Source: Paraburkholderia youngii (lineage in GTDB: Bacteria > Pseudomonadota > Gammaproteobacteria > Burkholderiales > Burkholderiaceae). From it: a stretch of DNA of 64,000 bases. The stretch spans positions 3,527,165-3,591,164 of the forward strand of contig NZ_JAALDK010000001.1 in the NCBI RefSeq assembly GCF_013366925.1, in the 5' to 3' direction. The stretch's first letter is position 1, and each line of letters opens with the position of its first letter. The position numbers were made by a program, and so were the translations under genes. This document shows positions 52,596 through 61,630 of the stretch, piece after piece. A model generated the notes under the pieces. It did no database searches. It had not been told where the DNA came from and was given only the letters and a program-made list of their open reading frames with translations.

Positions 52596-54329
52596 ATGTC
52601 GGAAAAAAAGCGGAAATTGCGCTCGGCCGAATGGTTCGGCACGGCTGACAAGAACGGCTTCATGTATCGAAGCTGGATGAAGAATCAGGGCATCCCGGAT
52701 CATGAGTTCGACGGGCGCCCTGTGATCGGTATTTGCAACACGTGGTCCGAGCTGACACCGTGCAACGCGCACTTTCGCAAGCTCGCCGAGCATGTGAAGC
52801 GCGGCATCTACGAAGCGGGCGGCTTCCCGGTCGAGTTCCCGGTGTTTTCGAACGGCGAATCGAATCTGCGTCCGACCGCGATGCTCACGCGCAATCTCGC
52901 GGCGATGGACGTCGAGGAAGCGATCCGCGGCAATCCGATCGACGCGGTGGTGCTGCTGACCGGCTGCGACAAGACGACCCCCGCGCTCTTGATGGGCGCG
53001 GCGAGCTGCGACGTGCCGGCGATCGTCGTGACCGGCGGCCCGATGCTGAACGGCAAGCTCGACGGCAAGAACATCGGCTCGGGCACCGCGGTGTGGCAGC
53101 TGCACGAATCGCTGAAAGCCGGCGAGATCGATCTGCATCAGTTTCTGTCGGCCGAGGCGGGCATGTCGCGCTCGGCGGGCACCTGCAACACGATGGGCAC
53201 CGCGTCGACGATGGCCTGCATGGCCGAGGCGCTCGGCACGTCGCTGCCGCACAATGCGGCGATTCCCGCGGTCGATTCGCGCCGCTACGTGCTCGCGCAT
53301 ATGTCGGGCATCCGCATCGTCGAGATGGCGCTCGAAGACCTGAAGCTGTCGAAGATCCTCACGCGCGAGGCGTTCACCAACGCGATTCGCGTCAATGCGG
53401 CAATCGGCGGCTCGACCAATGCGGTGATTCATCTGAAGGCGATCGCGGGGCGCATCGGTGTCGATCTCGAACTCGACGACTGGGTGCGCATCGGCCGCGA
53501 CACGCCGACGATCGTCGATCTGATGCCGTCGGGCCGTTTCCTGATGGAAGAGTTTTATTACGCGGGCGGTCTGCCGGCCGTGCTGCGCCGGCTCGGCGAA
53601 GCGAACCTGCTGCCGCATCCGGATGCGTTGACGGTCAACGGCAAGACGCTGTGGGACAACGTGAAGGATGCGCCCAACACCAACGACGAAGTGATCCGTC
53701 CGCTCGACAAGCCGCTCGTCGCTGATGGCGGCATTCGCGTGCTGCGCGGCAATCTCGCGCCGCGCGGCGCGGTGCTGAAGCCGTCGGCGGCGACGCCCGA
53801 GTTGCTCAAGCATCGCGGACGCGCGGTCGTGTTCGAGAACTTCGAGCACTACAAGTCGCGCATCGTCGACGAAACGCTCGAGGTCGATGCGAACTCGGTG
53901 CTGGTGATGAAGAACTGCGGGCCGAAGGGTTATCCGGGCATGGCCGAAGTCGGCAACATGGGCCTGCCGCCGAAGCTGCTGAAGCAGGGCGTGAAGGACA
54001 TGGTGCGGATTTCCGATGCGCGCATGAGCGGCACCGCGTACGGTACCGTGGTGCTGCACGTGACGCCGGAAGCGGCGGCCGGCGGCCCGCTCGCCGCGGT
54101 GCAGGACGGCGACTGGATCGAGCTCGACTGTGACGCGGGCACGCTGCACCTCGATATCAGCGACGCGGAGCTCGAGCGCCGTCTCGCGAAGCATGTGCCG
54201 CCCGAGCCACCGGAAGGTGGCGGCTACCGGCGCCTGTATATCGATCACGTGTTGCAGGCCGATGAGGGCTGCGACCTCGACTTCCTCGTTGGGTGTCGAG
54301 GCTCCGCGGTGCCGCGGCATTCGCACTGA
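52596..54329 (+). CDS. IlvD/Edd-family sugar-acid dehydratase (L-arabonate dehydratase-like)
   Basis: This 577-residue Fe-S dehydratase removes water from an aldonic acid to give a 2-keto-3-deoxy acid. Cluster cysteines: CNTWSELTPCN, LTGCDKTTPA and SAGTCNTMGTAS. The FMYRSWMKNQGIP N-terminus and the GMSRS/IGGSTNAV blocks resemble L-arabonate dehydratase (AraC of Azospirillum) more than dihydroxy-acid dehydratase IlvD. Other pentonate or hexonate substrates remain possible. ATG at 52596 has AAGGA 7 bases upstream. It is a single gene with its own operator-like region and a strong terminator, with no other sugar genes next to it. Confidence 0.87.
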   Translation: MSEKKRKLRSAEWFGTADKNGFMYRSWMKNQGIPDHEFDGRPVIGICNTWSELTPCNAHFRKLAEHVKRGIYEAGGFPVEFPVFSNGESNLRPTAMLTRNLAAMDVEEAIRGNPIDAVVLLTGCDKTTPALLMGAASCDVPAIVVTGGPMLNGKLDGKNIGSGTAVWQLHESLKAGEIDLHQFLSAEAGMSRSAGTCNTMGTASTMACMAEALGTSLPHNAAIPAVDSRRYVLAHMSGIRIVEMALEDLKLSKILTREAFTNAIRVNAAIGGSTNAVIHLKAIAGRIGVDLELDDWVRIGRDTPTIVDLMPSGRFLMEEFYYAGGLPAVLRRLGEANLLPHPDALTVNGKTLWDNVKDAPNTNDEVIRPLDKPLVADGGIRVLRGNLAPRGAVLKPSAATPELLKHRGRAVVFENFEHYKSRIVDETLEVDANSVLVMKNCGPKGYPGMAEVGNMGLPPKLLKQGVKDMVRISDARMSGTAYGTVVLHVTPEAAAGGPLAAVQDGDWIELDCDAGTLHLDISDAELERRLAKHVPPEPPEGGGYRRLYIDHVLQADEGCDLDFLVGCRGSAVPRHSH

Positions 54330-54373
54330 CGCGCTGATCTGCCGTTGCAGCGGCAACGGCTCGACCCATGACC

Positions 54374-54412
54374 ATGCGGGCGATGCATTCGTGCATCGCC
54401 CGCATTTTTTTT
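54374..54412 (+). terminator. Textbook intrinsic terminator after the dehydratase gene
   Basis: A perfect 14-bp stem (54374-54387 with 54392-54405) around a TTCG tetraloop is followed by eight T residues. It separates the dehydratase from the converging serine-hydrolase gene. Confidence 0.95.
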
Positions 54413-54424
54413 GATTAGTGGCTA

Positions 54425-55477
54425 TCAGCCGAGGTTATCGACCGCGTCGAGCACAAGCCCGAAGAACTCGTTGGCCGCGGCCGGATTCAGCCAGCGCACG
54501 ACCACCGTCATGCGCCGCTCCGGTTCGACCCACGTGAACGAACTTCCCGCGCCGATGCCGAAGTAGCTCGACTCCGGCACGTTCGAGAACACCTTGCGCC
54601 CGGTGTTGAGCCACACGAGGTAGCCATAGAACGGCGCGATCGCGCACGGCGTACGCATGCGCGCGATCCATTCGGACGACAGCACGCGCTGGCCGTTCGC
54701 GACGCCGTCATCGAGCAGCATCTGCGCGACCTTCAACTGATCGTTCGCGCTCACCGACATGCCGCCGCCCCAGTGCGTGCCGCCCGGCACCGACTGCATG
54801 CGTCGCCCGTCGATTTCGACCCACGCGTCGTCGTAGCCGACCCATTGCCAGTTTTCGCTCGCGCCAGTTGGCCGCATGATCGCTTCGCGAAACACCTCGG
54901 GCAGCGGCTGACGGAACAGATGCAGCAGTGCGAGCGAGAACTGGTTGATGCGGACGTCGTTGTATTCCCAGTAGCTGCCCGGCCGTTGCAGCGGACGCGG
55001 GTCGCCTTTCTTGCCATCGGGCGGCGCGGCGAAATTGACCGCGCGGTAGTGATCCGCCTGATCCGACAAACCGAAGTAGGTGCCGCGCCATTCGCTGGTT
55101 TGCTGCAGCAGATGCGCCCAGCTGATCGGCGCGTTGTGTTCGTCGTCGAAGCCGATGTTGGGCACGCGCACGCGCACCGGCTCATCGACGTCGGGCAACA
55201 GGCCGCGATCGTACGCGACGCCGGCGAGCAGCGCGAGGTACATCTTTGCGACGCTGAAGGTCAGATCCGCGCGATCCGGTTCGCCCCAGCTCGTCAGCAC
55301 GCGGCCGTCGACGGCGATCGCACCCGATACCGGCCCGCGATCATGCACGGGACCGAGCAGCTTGTTCCACGGCGGCGGGTCGTTCACGTGCACACCCCAC
55401 GCGCCACCCACGTGGCGGTCCCAAAGCGATTCATGATCCACCGCGAACTGCACGGCTTGTTGCAAACGGTCTTGCAT
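54425..55477 (-). CDS. Serine hydrolase of the beta-lactamase/EstB family
   Basis: This 350-residue protein has the penicillin-binding/class C beta-lactamase fold. It has the SxxK motif FSVAKMY with the nucleophile Ser, a Tyr-x-Asn motif in YWEYNDVR, and a Gly-rich WGGGMSVSAND region near the third motif. There is no signal peptide, so a cytoplasmic esterase or amidase rather than a cell-wall enzyme is likely. The ATG at 55477 has AGGA upstream and was preferred over 55516. It lies 42 bases after the MFS gene at 55520 and may share its transcript. Confidence 0.83.
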   Translation of the reverse strand: MQDRLQQAVQFAVDHESLWDRHVGGAWGVHVNDPPPWNKLLGPVHDRGPVSGAIAVDGRVLTSWGEPDRADLTFSVAKMYLALLAGVAYDRGLLPDVDEPVRVRVPNIGFDDEHNAPISWAHLLQQTSEWRGTYFGLSDQADHYRAVNFAAPPDGKKGDPRPLQRPGSYWEYNDVRINQFSLALLHLFRQPLPEVFREAIMRPTGASENWQWVGYDDAWVEIDGRRMQSVPGGTHWGGGMSVSANDQLKVAQMLLDDGVANGQRVLSSEWIARMRTPCAIAPFYGYLVWLNTGRKVFSNVPESSYFGIGAGSSFTWVEPERRMTVVVRWLNPAAANEFFGLVLDAVDNLG

Positions 55478-55519
55478 GGAAAAGGTCCTGTCGGTTCGAC
55501 GAAGCTCGCTAGGCAAGAC

Positions 55520-56812
55520 TCAGCGTGCGTGCAGTCGCACGCGTGCCCACATCACGGTGAAAAGGCTGAGCACGGCCGCGAGCATCAGATAGAGGCCGGG
55601 TGCGAGGTTATTGCCGGTTGCCGCGATCAGCGCGGCGACCGCGAGCGGCGTGAAGCCGCCGAACACGGTGGTGCCGATGTTGTAGCCGAACGCCATGCCG
55701 GTCGTTCGCGTACGGGTCGGAAACAGCTCGGACATCATGGCCGGAATCGGCGCGAAGTAGGTCGCCTTCAGCATCGCGACCCATGTGACCGCGGCCAGCA
55801 ACGAGCCGAGCGACGGATGCGCGTTCATCAGCATGAAGGCCGGATAGACGGTCGCGAAGAACAGCGCACCGGCGCAGAGCATGATGCGCACGCGGCCCAC
55901 CTTGTCGGACAGATGACCGACGATCGGCGTGAGCACCATCATGATCAAACCGGCCGCGAGCGTCGCGATGAAGCCCGACGACGGCGCGAGCCCGAGTTGC
56001 CGCGCCGCATAGGTCGGCATGTAGAGCAGCATGTAGTTGGCCGTGGTGGTCAGCACGAGCGCGCCGATCGACACGAGCACCTGTTCCTTTTGCGTCGCGA
56101 GCAGTTCGCGCACCGGCGCGGCGGATTTCTCCGCGCGCTCGAATTCCGGCGTTTCGTCGATGCGGCGGCGAATGTACAGCCCGACCGGACCGATCAGCAG
56201 GCCGAACAGGAATGGAATGCGCCAGCCCCAGCCTTCGAGTTGCGCGGTACTCAGCGTGCTTGTCAACACCGCGCCGAACAGCGACGCGAGCAGCGTGCTC
56301 GCGCCCTGGCTCGAGAACTGCCAGCTCGCCATGAAGCCCTTGCGCTCGGGCGCATGTTCGATCAGAAACGCGGTCGAGCTGCCGAACTCGCCGCCCGCCG
56401 AGAATCCCTGCAACAGCCGCGACGCGAATACGCCGATCGGCGCGAGCACGCCGATCGCCGCATACGACGGCATCAGCGCGATCATGCCGGTGCCGAGCGT
56501 CATCATTGCAATCGATAGCGTCAGCGATGCCTTGCGGCCTTTGCGGTCGCTGAACGAGCCGAGTGCGAGCGCGCCGATCGGTCGCGCGAGATACGACAGC
56601 GCGAAGGTGCCGAGCGTAAGCAGCAGCGACACGGTGCGGTCGTGCACCGGAAAAAACGTACGCGACAGCACGGCCGCGAAGTAGCCGTACACGACCAGAT
56701 CGTAGAACTCCAGCGCGTTGCCGATCGAGGTCGCGAGAATCAGCCGCGATACGCCCGAGCGCGAGGTGTGCCGCGCGAGCGCGTCGGCGGTGGTGGCGGA
56801 GTCCATGCTCAT
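55520..56812 (-). CDS. Metabolite:H+ symporter of the MHS family (MFS)
   Basis: This 430-residue transporter belongs to the MHS group (ProP, KgtP, ShiA relatives). Signature segments: LATSIGNALEFYDLVVYGYFAAVLSRTFFP in helix 1, RPIGALALGSFSDRKGRKASLTLSIAMM (motif A), ASRLLQGFSAGGEFGSSTAFLIEHAPERKGF and the PEFERAE loop before the second half. These import carboxylates or osmolytes with protons. ATG at 56812 has GAGGA 8 bases upstream; two other ATGs (56833, 56806) lie in frame. The hydrolase gene downstream suggests uptake and cleavage of an ester or amide. Confidence 0.88.
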   Translation of the reverse strand: MSMDSATTADALARHTSRSGVSRLILATSIGNALEFYDLVVYGYFAAVLSRTFFPVHDRTVSLLLTLGTFALSYLARPIGALALGSFSDRKGRKASLTLSIAMMTLGTGMIALMPSYAAIGVLAPIGVFASRLLQGFSAGGEFGSSTAFLIEHAPERKGFMASWQFSSQGASTLLASLFGAVLTSTLSTAQLEGWGWRIPFLFGLLIGPVGLYIRRRIDETPEFERAEKSAAPVRELLATQKEQVLVSIGALVLTTTANYMLLYMPTYAARQLGLAPSSGFIATLAAGLIMMVLTPIVGHLSDKVGRVRIMLCAGALFFATVYPAFMLMNAHPSLGSLLAAVTWVAMLKATYFAPIPAMMSELFPTRTRTTGMAFGYNIGTTVFGGFTPLAVAALIAATGNNLAPGLYLMLAAVLSLFTVMWARVRLHAR

Positions 56813-57116
56813 GTCGAAGTCCTCGGGCGGCATTGGGAGGTGCGCCGGCAGTGTCGCGTGAGCGGCGCGGGCGCGGGATCGAAGCGTGTGACCCGATGTT
56901 GGGGTGGCCGATATTTATAGACAATTACAATATTTGGCAGATATCGTTGCCGAAACGGCAAAGCGCAGCCCGCGTCGAATTCCTGACGGGCGCGATTGGG
57001 AATCCGGCGTTGCTTGAGCGATTTCGCGCCGCAGAAAAGAAAAAGCGCCCTGTAGGGCGCTTTCCAATCGATTCAGCCTGGCAGGGAACAGGTGTTCCCC
57101 ACCGCGAACCGTCTGC
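56813..57116. promoter_or_regulatory. 304-bp intergenic region upstream of the MHS transporter
   Basis: It lies between the porin stop and the MHS transporter start, both on the minus strand. It holds the porin terminator (57042-57063). An AT-rich patch at 56910-56945 (TTTATAGACAATTACAATATTTGG) probably contains the MHS gene promoter, which reads on the minus strand. Confidence 0.45.
57037..57063 (-). terminator. Intrinsic terminator of the second porin gene
   Basis: AAAGCGCCC (57042-57050), loop TGTA, GGGCGCTTT (57055-57063). Read on the minus strand, the stem is followed by TTTTCTTTTC. It lies 54 bases after the porin stop. Confidence 0.85.
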
Positions 57117-58301
57117 TTAGAACTTGTGACGCATACCGACGCGGAACGCGAGCTGGTTGTCGGCGCCGACGCCCGACGTGTTGAAGTAGCTCGTGCTCGA
57201 ACCGATCTGTGCCTGCAGGTCGCCACTTGCGGCGTTGTGGCCCGATGCGATCTGATAGATGCCCAGCACGTAGACGTCCGTGCGCTTCGACAGCGCGTAG
57301 TCGCCGCTCAGGTTAACCTGGTTCCAGTGACCGACGTTCGCGCCGCTCAGGTGCATGTACGTGTAGCCCGCGCCTGCCGTGATAGCCGGCGTGACCGCGT
57401 ACTTCGCGCCCGCTTCGTAGGCTGCGAACGTGGTCGAGCCACCCGAGATCGGGGCGAGGCGCGTGTTCGTGTACAGGGCCCACAGCGTCGCCGGGCCGAA
57501 TGCGTAGCGGCCGCCAACGCCGAACGAGCGCAGATCCTGGATCTGGCCGGTGCCGAGCGTCGGGAAGCTCACGTTAGCCAGCGAAGTCGAGAAGGCCGGC
57601 GATGCCTGGCCCGGGTAACGGATATCCGTGTACGCTGCGCCGATACCGAACGGGCCGTTCGCATAGTTCGCGCCGAAGCTGTAAGCGCGCGACGAACCCG
57701 CAACCGGTGCAGCCGACGTGCCCGTACCCGGCGTGCCGGCAAAGCCGCCTGCCGTGTTCGAGAAGCCGTACATCGCGCCGAAGGTCAGGCCCGAGAAGTT
57801 CGCGCTGCTGAACTTGACCGAGTTGTTGATACGGCTCGAGGTGAGCTGGTCGACGTCGTTGATGTGGTAAGCGTAGTTGCCCGCGACGGTCAGGCCGCCG
57901 GTCGAGTAGTTCGAGCCGAGGTAGTCGGTCGAGAACGAGTACTGGCGGCCGAACGTCAGCGAGCCGATGTTGTTCTGCGACACACCGACATAGGCCTGGC
58001 GACCGAACATCGCGCCGCCCTGGCCGGCGGTGCCGTTACCGCTGTTGAAGCCGTTTTCCAACACGAACAGTGCCTTCAGGCCGTTGCCGAGGTCTTCCGT
58101 GCCACGCAGACCCCAACGGCTGCCTTGCGCGACGCCGTCGTCGTACTTGGTCAGGCTGCTATGGCCGGTGGACGTTTTCGAGTTGTTCACGTAGCTGATA
58201 CCGGCATCGATCAGGCCGTACAGCGTGACGCTGCTTTGTGCGTGAGCGGCGGAGGCGAAGACGGCAAACGTAGCGGCGGTCAGGATTTTCTTGTTCAACA
58301 T
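57117..58301 (-). CDS. Outer-membrane porin (Burkholderiales OmpC-like), second copy in window
   Basis: This 394-residue porin has a signal peptide ending in AHA (MLNKKILTAATFAVFASAAHA) and a mature start QSSVTLYGLIDAGISYVNNS. It shows the loop-3 style motif FGRQAYVGVSQNNIGSLTFGRQY and the terminal Phe in VGMRHKF. Alternating strands cover the whole length. Ribosome site CGGAGA precedes the ATG at 58301; the frame is open 24 codons further upstream without signal-like sequence. Monocistronic with its own terminator. It differs clearly from the porin at 47755 and is probably a general diffusion porin. Confidence 0.94.
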   Translation of the reverse strand: MLNKKILTAATFAVFASAAHAQSSVTLYGLIDAGISYVNNSKTSTGHSSLTKYDDGVAQGSRWGLRGTEDLGNGLKALFVLENGFNSGNGTAGQGGAMFGRQAYVGVSQNNIGSLTFGRQYSFSTDYLGSNYSTGGLTVAGNYAYHINDVDQLTSSRINNSVKFSSANFSGLTFGAMYGFSNTAGGFAGTPGTGTSAAPVAGSSRAYSFGANYANGPFGIGAAYTDIRYPGQASPAFSTSLANVSFPTLGTGQIQDLRSFGVGGRYAFGPATLWALYTNTRLAPISGGSTTFAAYEAGAKYAVTPAITAGAGYTYMHLSGANVGHWNQVNLSGDYALSKRTDVYVLGIYQIASGHNAASGDLQAQIGSSTSYFNTSGVGADNQLAFRVGMRHKF

Positions 58302-58627
58302 ACTTCTCCGAGTTAGCGAATTTTGGCGATCGCGACGCGCTGCTCTGCGGCAACGTCGCGCGATGGCCGGCAATTTAAGGGAACGCTGAGTAAGGTATGT
58401 GACAGGAAAAAATTTTTTCCACGGTGTCGTGTCGGCGCGACACTTTGCGTGGGCACCGGGGGCGGGTGTGTCGGTGGCGGGGCGGGTCGATTTACCCTGG
58501 AGCGAAGCGGGGCGTGCGGCAGCGGATCGCCCGCCAGGCGGCGGGCGATCGGTTACTTCGGCTGCTGCATGAAAATTTAGTTACATGGCCGGCTGCGACG
58601 GCATCGGCGGTCGCAGCGGCTGTGGCG
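58302..58627. promoter_or_regulatory. 326-bp intergenic region (porin promoter; inverted repeat)
   Basis: It lies between the deacylase stop (58628) and the porin start, both on the minus strand. It carries a perfect 11-bp inverted repeat at 58525-58550 (GATCGCCCGCC, loop AGGC, GGCGGGCGATC) that may end the deacylase transcript, although no T run follows on the minus strand. An A/T-rich stretch at 58405-58420 probably belongs to the porin promoter. Confidence 0.5.
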
Positions 58628-59743
58628 TCAGTTGCTCAGCAACGAGCCGCTGCGGAACGGCGTCACGCCGGCGATGCGCGCGAATTCGAGGCCGGCCGTC
58701 GCAAAACGCGCCAGATGCCGCGCGTACAGCACGCCGGCCACGGTGTTCTTGATCGTGACGACGCGGTCCGTCAACGGATCGATGATGTCGGCGATTTCCT
58801 GACCCACGTCGATCCACGTGCCGACCTCGCAGCGATACACGAGCACGCCGCTGATCGGCGCGACGAGCGGCTCGGCGCCCGCGAGCGGCGTCGCCGCGAA
58901 TTCGAGCGGCGGCAGCGGCGCCGGTTCGCCGTCGACCACGCCGCGCAGGGTCAGATACTCGATGATCGCCTGCGCGTCTTTTTCCGCGTACTCGTACGAC
59001 ACGTCGCGCTGGCCGCGCAGTTCGATCGTGACCGAGATGCCGCCGTTCGGGATCGGGAAGCGCTCGCCGAAACGGCCGCGCAGATCCGACCAGCAGAAGC
59101 TGTGGATCTCGTCGAACGGATTGCCGACCGAGTTCAGCGCGAGCAGCGACGCCTTCGCATCGATGTAGCGCGCGAGCGGTTCGACTTCGGGCCACAGGTC
59201 CGGATTGGTATACAGGTGCATCGCGGCTTCCCAGTCGCAATGCAGATCGAGCACGACGTCGGCGTCGTACGAGAGTTTTTGCAGCGCGAGGCGTTGCGAG
59301 CCGAGTTCGGTGGTCGGCTTCTGCGCGTCGAGCGCTTCGCGCATCGCCGCGCGAATGGCGGCGCGGTTCTCATCTATGTCGCCGGTCAGACGCGACTCGA
59401 TGGTCGGCAGCACGAGTTCCGCGAGGTCGTAGAAGTTGCGGTTGAAGTTCTGCGCGCTGCCGGTTTCGAAGCGCCCGAGCATCTGGCCGAGCAGATGCTG
59501 GTTCAGGCCGATCGGATTCGGCACCGGCACCACCACGACTTCGCCGCGCAGCTTGCCCGCGGCCTCGAGCGCGGCCAGCTTGCGGCGCAGCGACCACGAC
59601 ACCAGCATGCCGGGCAGCTCGTCCGCGTGCAGCGACGACTGGATATAGATTTTCTGTCCGCCGCCGGGACCGTAGTGGAAACTCGTCAGTTCACGGGCGG
59701 TGCCAAGCGACGGGGCAATCAGCGGATGGGTCTGGGTTTGCAT
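58628..59743 (-). CDS. Succinylglutamate desuccinylase/aspartoacylase-family zinc deacylase
   Basis: This 371-residue protein is related to AstE and aspartoacylase (M14-like zinc fold). Zinc ligands are visible in SSLHADELPG (His and Glu) and VVLDLHCDWEA (His). The catalytic Glu lies in SVTIELRGQRDVS. The C-terminal part (APISGVLVYRCEVGTWIDVGQEIADI) has a biotinyl/lipoyl-like beta barrel that is common in the 'AstE-like' subfamily. It hydrolyses an N-acyl amino acid; the exact substrate is unknown. No strong ribosome site was seen before the ATG at 59743. It follows the amino-acid-binding-protein gene on the same strand but is separated by a terminator. Confidence 0.85.
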   Translation of the reverse strand: MQTQTHPLIAPSLGTARELTSFHYGPGGGQKIYIQSSLHADELPGMLVSWSLRRKLAALEAAGKLRGEVVVVPVPNPIGLNQHLLGQMLGRFETGSAQNFNRNFYDLAELVLPTIESRLTGDIDENRAAIRAAMREALDAQKPTTELGSQRLALQKLSYDADVVLDLHCDWEAAMHLYTNPDLWPEVEPLARYIDAKASLLALNSVGNPFDEIHSFCWSDLRGRFGERFPIPNGGISVTIELRGQRDVSYEYAEKDAQAIIEYLTLRGVVDGEPAPLPPLEFAATPLAGAEPLVAPISGVLVYRCEVGTWIDVGQEIADIIDPLTDRVVTIKNTVAGVLYARHLARFATAGLEFARIAGVTPFRSGSLLSN

Positions 59744-59939
59744 GGTTTTGACTTCGCGGCCCGTTCGTAGCGGCCGCGCTAGGTTGTTGATTGCAAGGGG
59801 AAAGGTGCGCGCCGGCTGCGCGCGAGGTCCGCGTGCGCGAACTGCGGTCACCCGTCTCCCGGCGACCGCGCGTTGCACGATCTTAGCCGATATGCCCCAC
59901 GATGTGGCTTCATGTGGCTGGATGTGGAGCCGCAAAACA

Positions 59940-59968
59940 AAACGGGCTCCGCATCGCGGAGCCCGTTT
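59940..59968 (-). terminator. Intrinsic terminator after the amino-acid-binding protein gene
   Basis: AAACGGGCTCCGC (59940-59952) and GCGGAGCCCGTTT (59956-59968) form a 13-bp stem with a 3-base loop. On the minus strand it is followed by TTGTTTTGC. It lies 42 bases past the gene's stop. Confidence 0.88.
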
Positions 59969-60009
59969 CGGACAAGCTGCCGGCGCGCCGTGCGGCGCGC
60001 GTCGGCGAT

Positions 60010-60792
60010 TTAGCTGCCGTACACGTCGAAGTCGAAGTACTTCTTCTCGATCTTCTTGTAGGTGCCGTCCTTGATCATGTCGGCGATCGCCTTGTCGACC
60101 TTCGCCTTCAGATCGGTGTCTTCCTTGCGCATGCCGATGCCGGCGCCGCTGCCGAGGATCTTCGGATCGTTGAGGTCCTGACCGACGAACACGAAGCCCT
60201 TGCCGCGCGGCGTCTTCAGGAAGCCTTGGTCAGCCTGCACCGCGTCCTGCAGCGCTGCGTCCAGACGGCCCGAGATCAGGTCGGCGTAGACCTGGTCCTG
60301 GTTCTGATACGGCACGACTTTCGCGCCCGCCGGTTCCCAGTACGTCTTCGCGTAGGTTTCCTGGATCGTGCCCTGTTCGACGCCCACCGTCTTGCCCTTC
60401 AGCGATTCAGCGGTCGGCAGGATGCCCGAGCCCTGCTTCGCGACGAGGCGCGTCGGCGTGTTGAACAGCTTCGACGAGAAGGCGATCTGTTCGGCGCGTT
60501 GCGGCGTCATCGACATCGACGACAGCACGCCGTCGAACTTCTTCGCCTTCAGTGCCGGGATCATGCCGTCGAAGTCGTTTTCCACCCACACGCACTTCGC
60601 ACCGACGCGCTTGCAGATTTCGTTGCCGAGATCGATATCGAAGCCAACGAGCTTGCCGTCTGCGCCTTTCGACTCGAACGGGGGATAGCTGGCATCAACG
60701 CCAAAACGGATCGTCGACCAATCTTTAGCGTGTGCGCCAATGGAGACGGTGGCAATCAAGGCAACCGTCAAAGCCGCTAGCAGTTTTTTCAC
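60010..60792 (-). CDS. Periplasmic lysine/arginine/ornithine-binding protein (HisJ/ArgT-like)
   Basis: This 260-residue solute-binding protein of a polar amino acid ABC importer has a signal peptide KKLLAALTVALIATVSIGAHA. The family motifs are IRFGVDASYPPFESKGADGKLVGFDIDLGNEICKR, FDGMIPALKAKKFDGVLSSMSMT and ALQDAVQADQGFL (ligand Asp). The start is GTG at 60792, chosen because AGGAG lies 8 bases upstream and it places the signal at the N-terminus. The strong terminator right after the gene and the absence of permease or ATPase genes in the window mean that it is an orphan or that its transporter is elsewhere. Confidence 0.92.
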   Translation of the reverse strand: MKKLLAALTVALIATVSIGAHAKDWSTIRFGVDASYPPFESKGADGKLVGFDIDLGNEICKRVGAKCVWVENDFDGMIPALKAKKFDGVLSSMSMTPQRAEQIAFSSKLFNTPTRLVAKQGSGILPTAESLKGKTVGVEQGTIQETYAKTYWEPAGAKVVPYQNQDQVYADLISGRLDAALQDAVQADQGFLKTPRGKGFVFVGQDLNDPKILGSGAGIGMRKEDTDLKAKVDKAIADMIKDGTYKKIEKKYFDFDVYGS

Positions 60793-61630
60793 TGTTTTTA
60801 CTCCTGGGTGTAGTTCAATTTCGCCCTCGACGGTTGTGCCGCCTTGGGACGCCCGGCGCGACTCGCAAACGGGCTTCTGGTCAGGATGCAAGCCGGGGTG
60901 GCCTGCAACGCGCGCCAAGCTTATCAGTTCAAAAATATTGGGAAGCTAGTAAAACACCGGATGGCGCAGGAGGAGGCCCTCTGGAGCGACGCGTGCGCCC
61001 AAGCCGATGTGACCGGATCGTACACTGTTGGTGGTGTTTGCGTAACACGGGTGTAATGCACGAGGGGTAATACGGTGAGCCGGCGAGCGTGATCGACCGG
61101 AATATGCGGAGGCATTCTTTGCGAATTCGCCGAAAAGCGGTTCGAAACGCGGGTTTGAAACGTGGATATCGTTAAAGCTCGTGGCCGAATTTGCCGTTAA
61201 TTAACAGCGGCCTCGAGACCATTGGCTTACACGGTATTACCAGCGCCGATATTTTTGCGCGGCCGTTTCGAACCTGTGCGAAAACCACGGCTTTTGGCGC
61301 TATCATCGATGCTCCATGCGTAGGACGCCGACCGCCCGCGCGGGCGCGGATCGCACCGAAGCAAATCGTCGGACAGCCGTCAAGATTCAAATGCCGCGCA
61401 TTTGCGCTAGATCAAAAGGCCTTTCTGCTCAACGGTGTTTATTCATGCGCACGATGTCGTTCACGGCGGATCAAACAGGCTCTTGTAAACCGACTTTTAA
61501 GCGACAAATCGCGAGCGTCGGCGCGTGGGTTCGCGCGGCATTATTGCAGCGCCGTTTTTTTATCGGCTTTTTGTCGAGAATTACATCGGGATTTACATCG
61601 ATTGGCGTATCGGGATTTCGGTGCGACGTT
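60793..61630. promoter_or_regulatory. 838-bp divergent intergenic region
   Basis: This is the longest stretch without a supported gene. It separates the amino-acid-binding protein (minus) from the polyamine-binding protein (plus) and is more AT-rich than the flanks, especially 61170-61320 and 61440-61620. Short open frames occur on both strands but lack ribosome sites and coding-like composition. A TTAATTAA palindrome (61196-61203) sits inside a small hairpin GCCG...CGGC. It probably contains both promoters and a long leader for the polyamine operon. Confidence 0.4.

Noticed and set aside
52470..54356. 628-codon open frame on the minus strand opposite the dehydratase gene
   Set aside because: It is an antisense shadow; the plus-strand dehydratase motifs, ribosome site and terminator are decisive.
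61196..61203. TTAATTAA palindrome as a regulatory site
   Set aside because: Eight bases of A/T in an AT-rich leader is weak evidence and no second copy is seen nearby.
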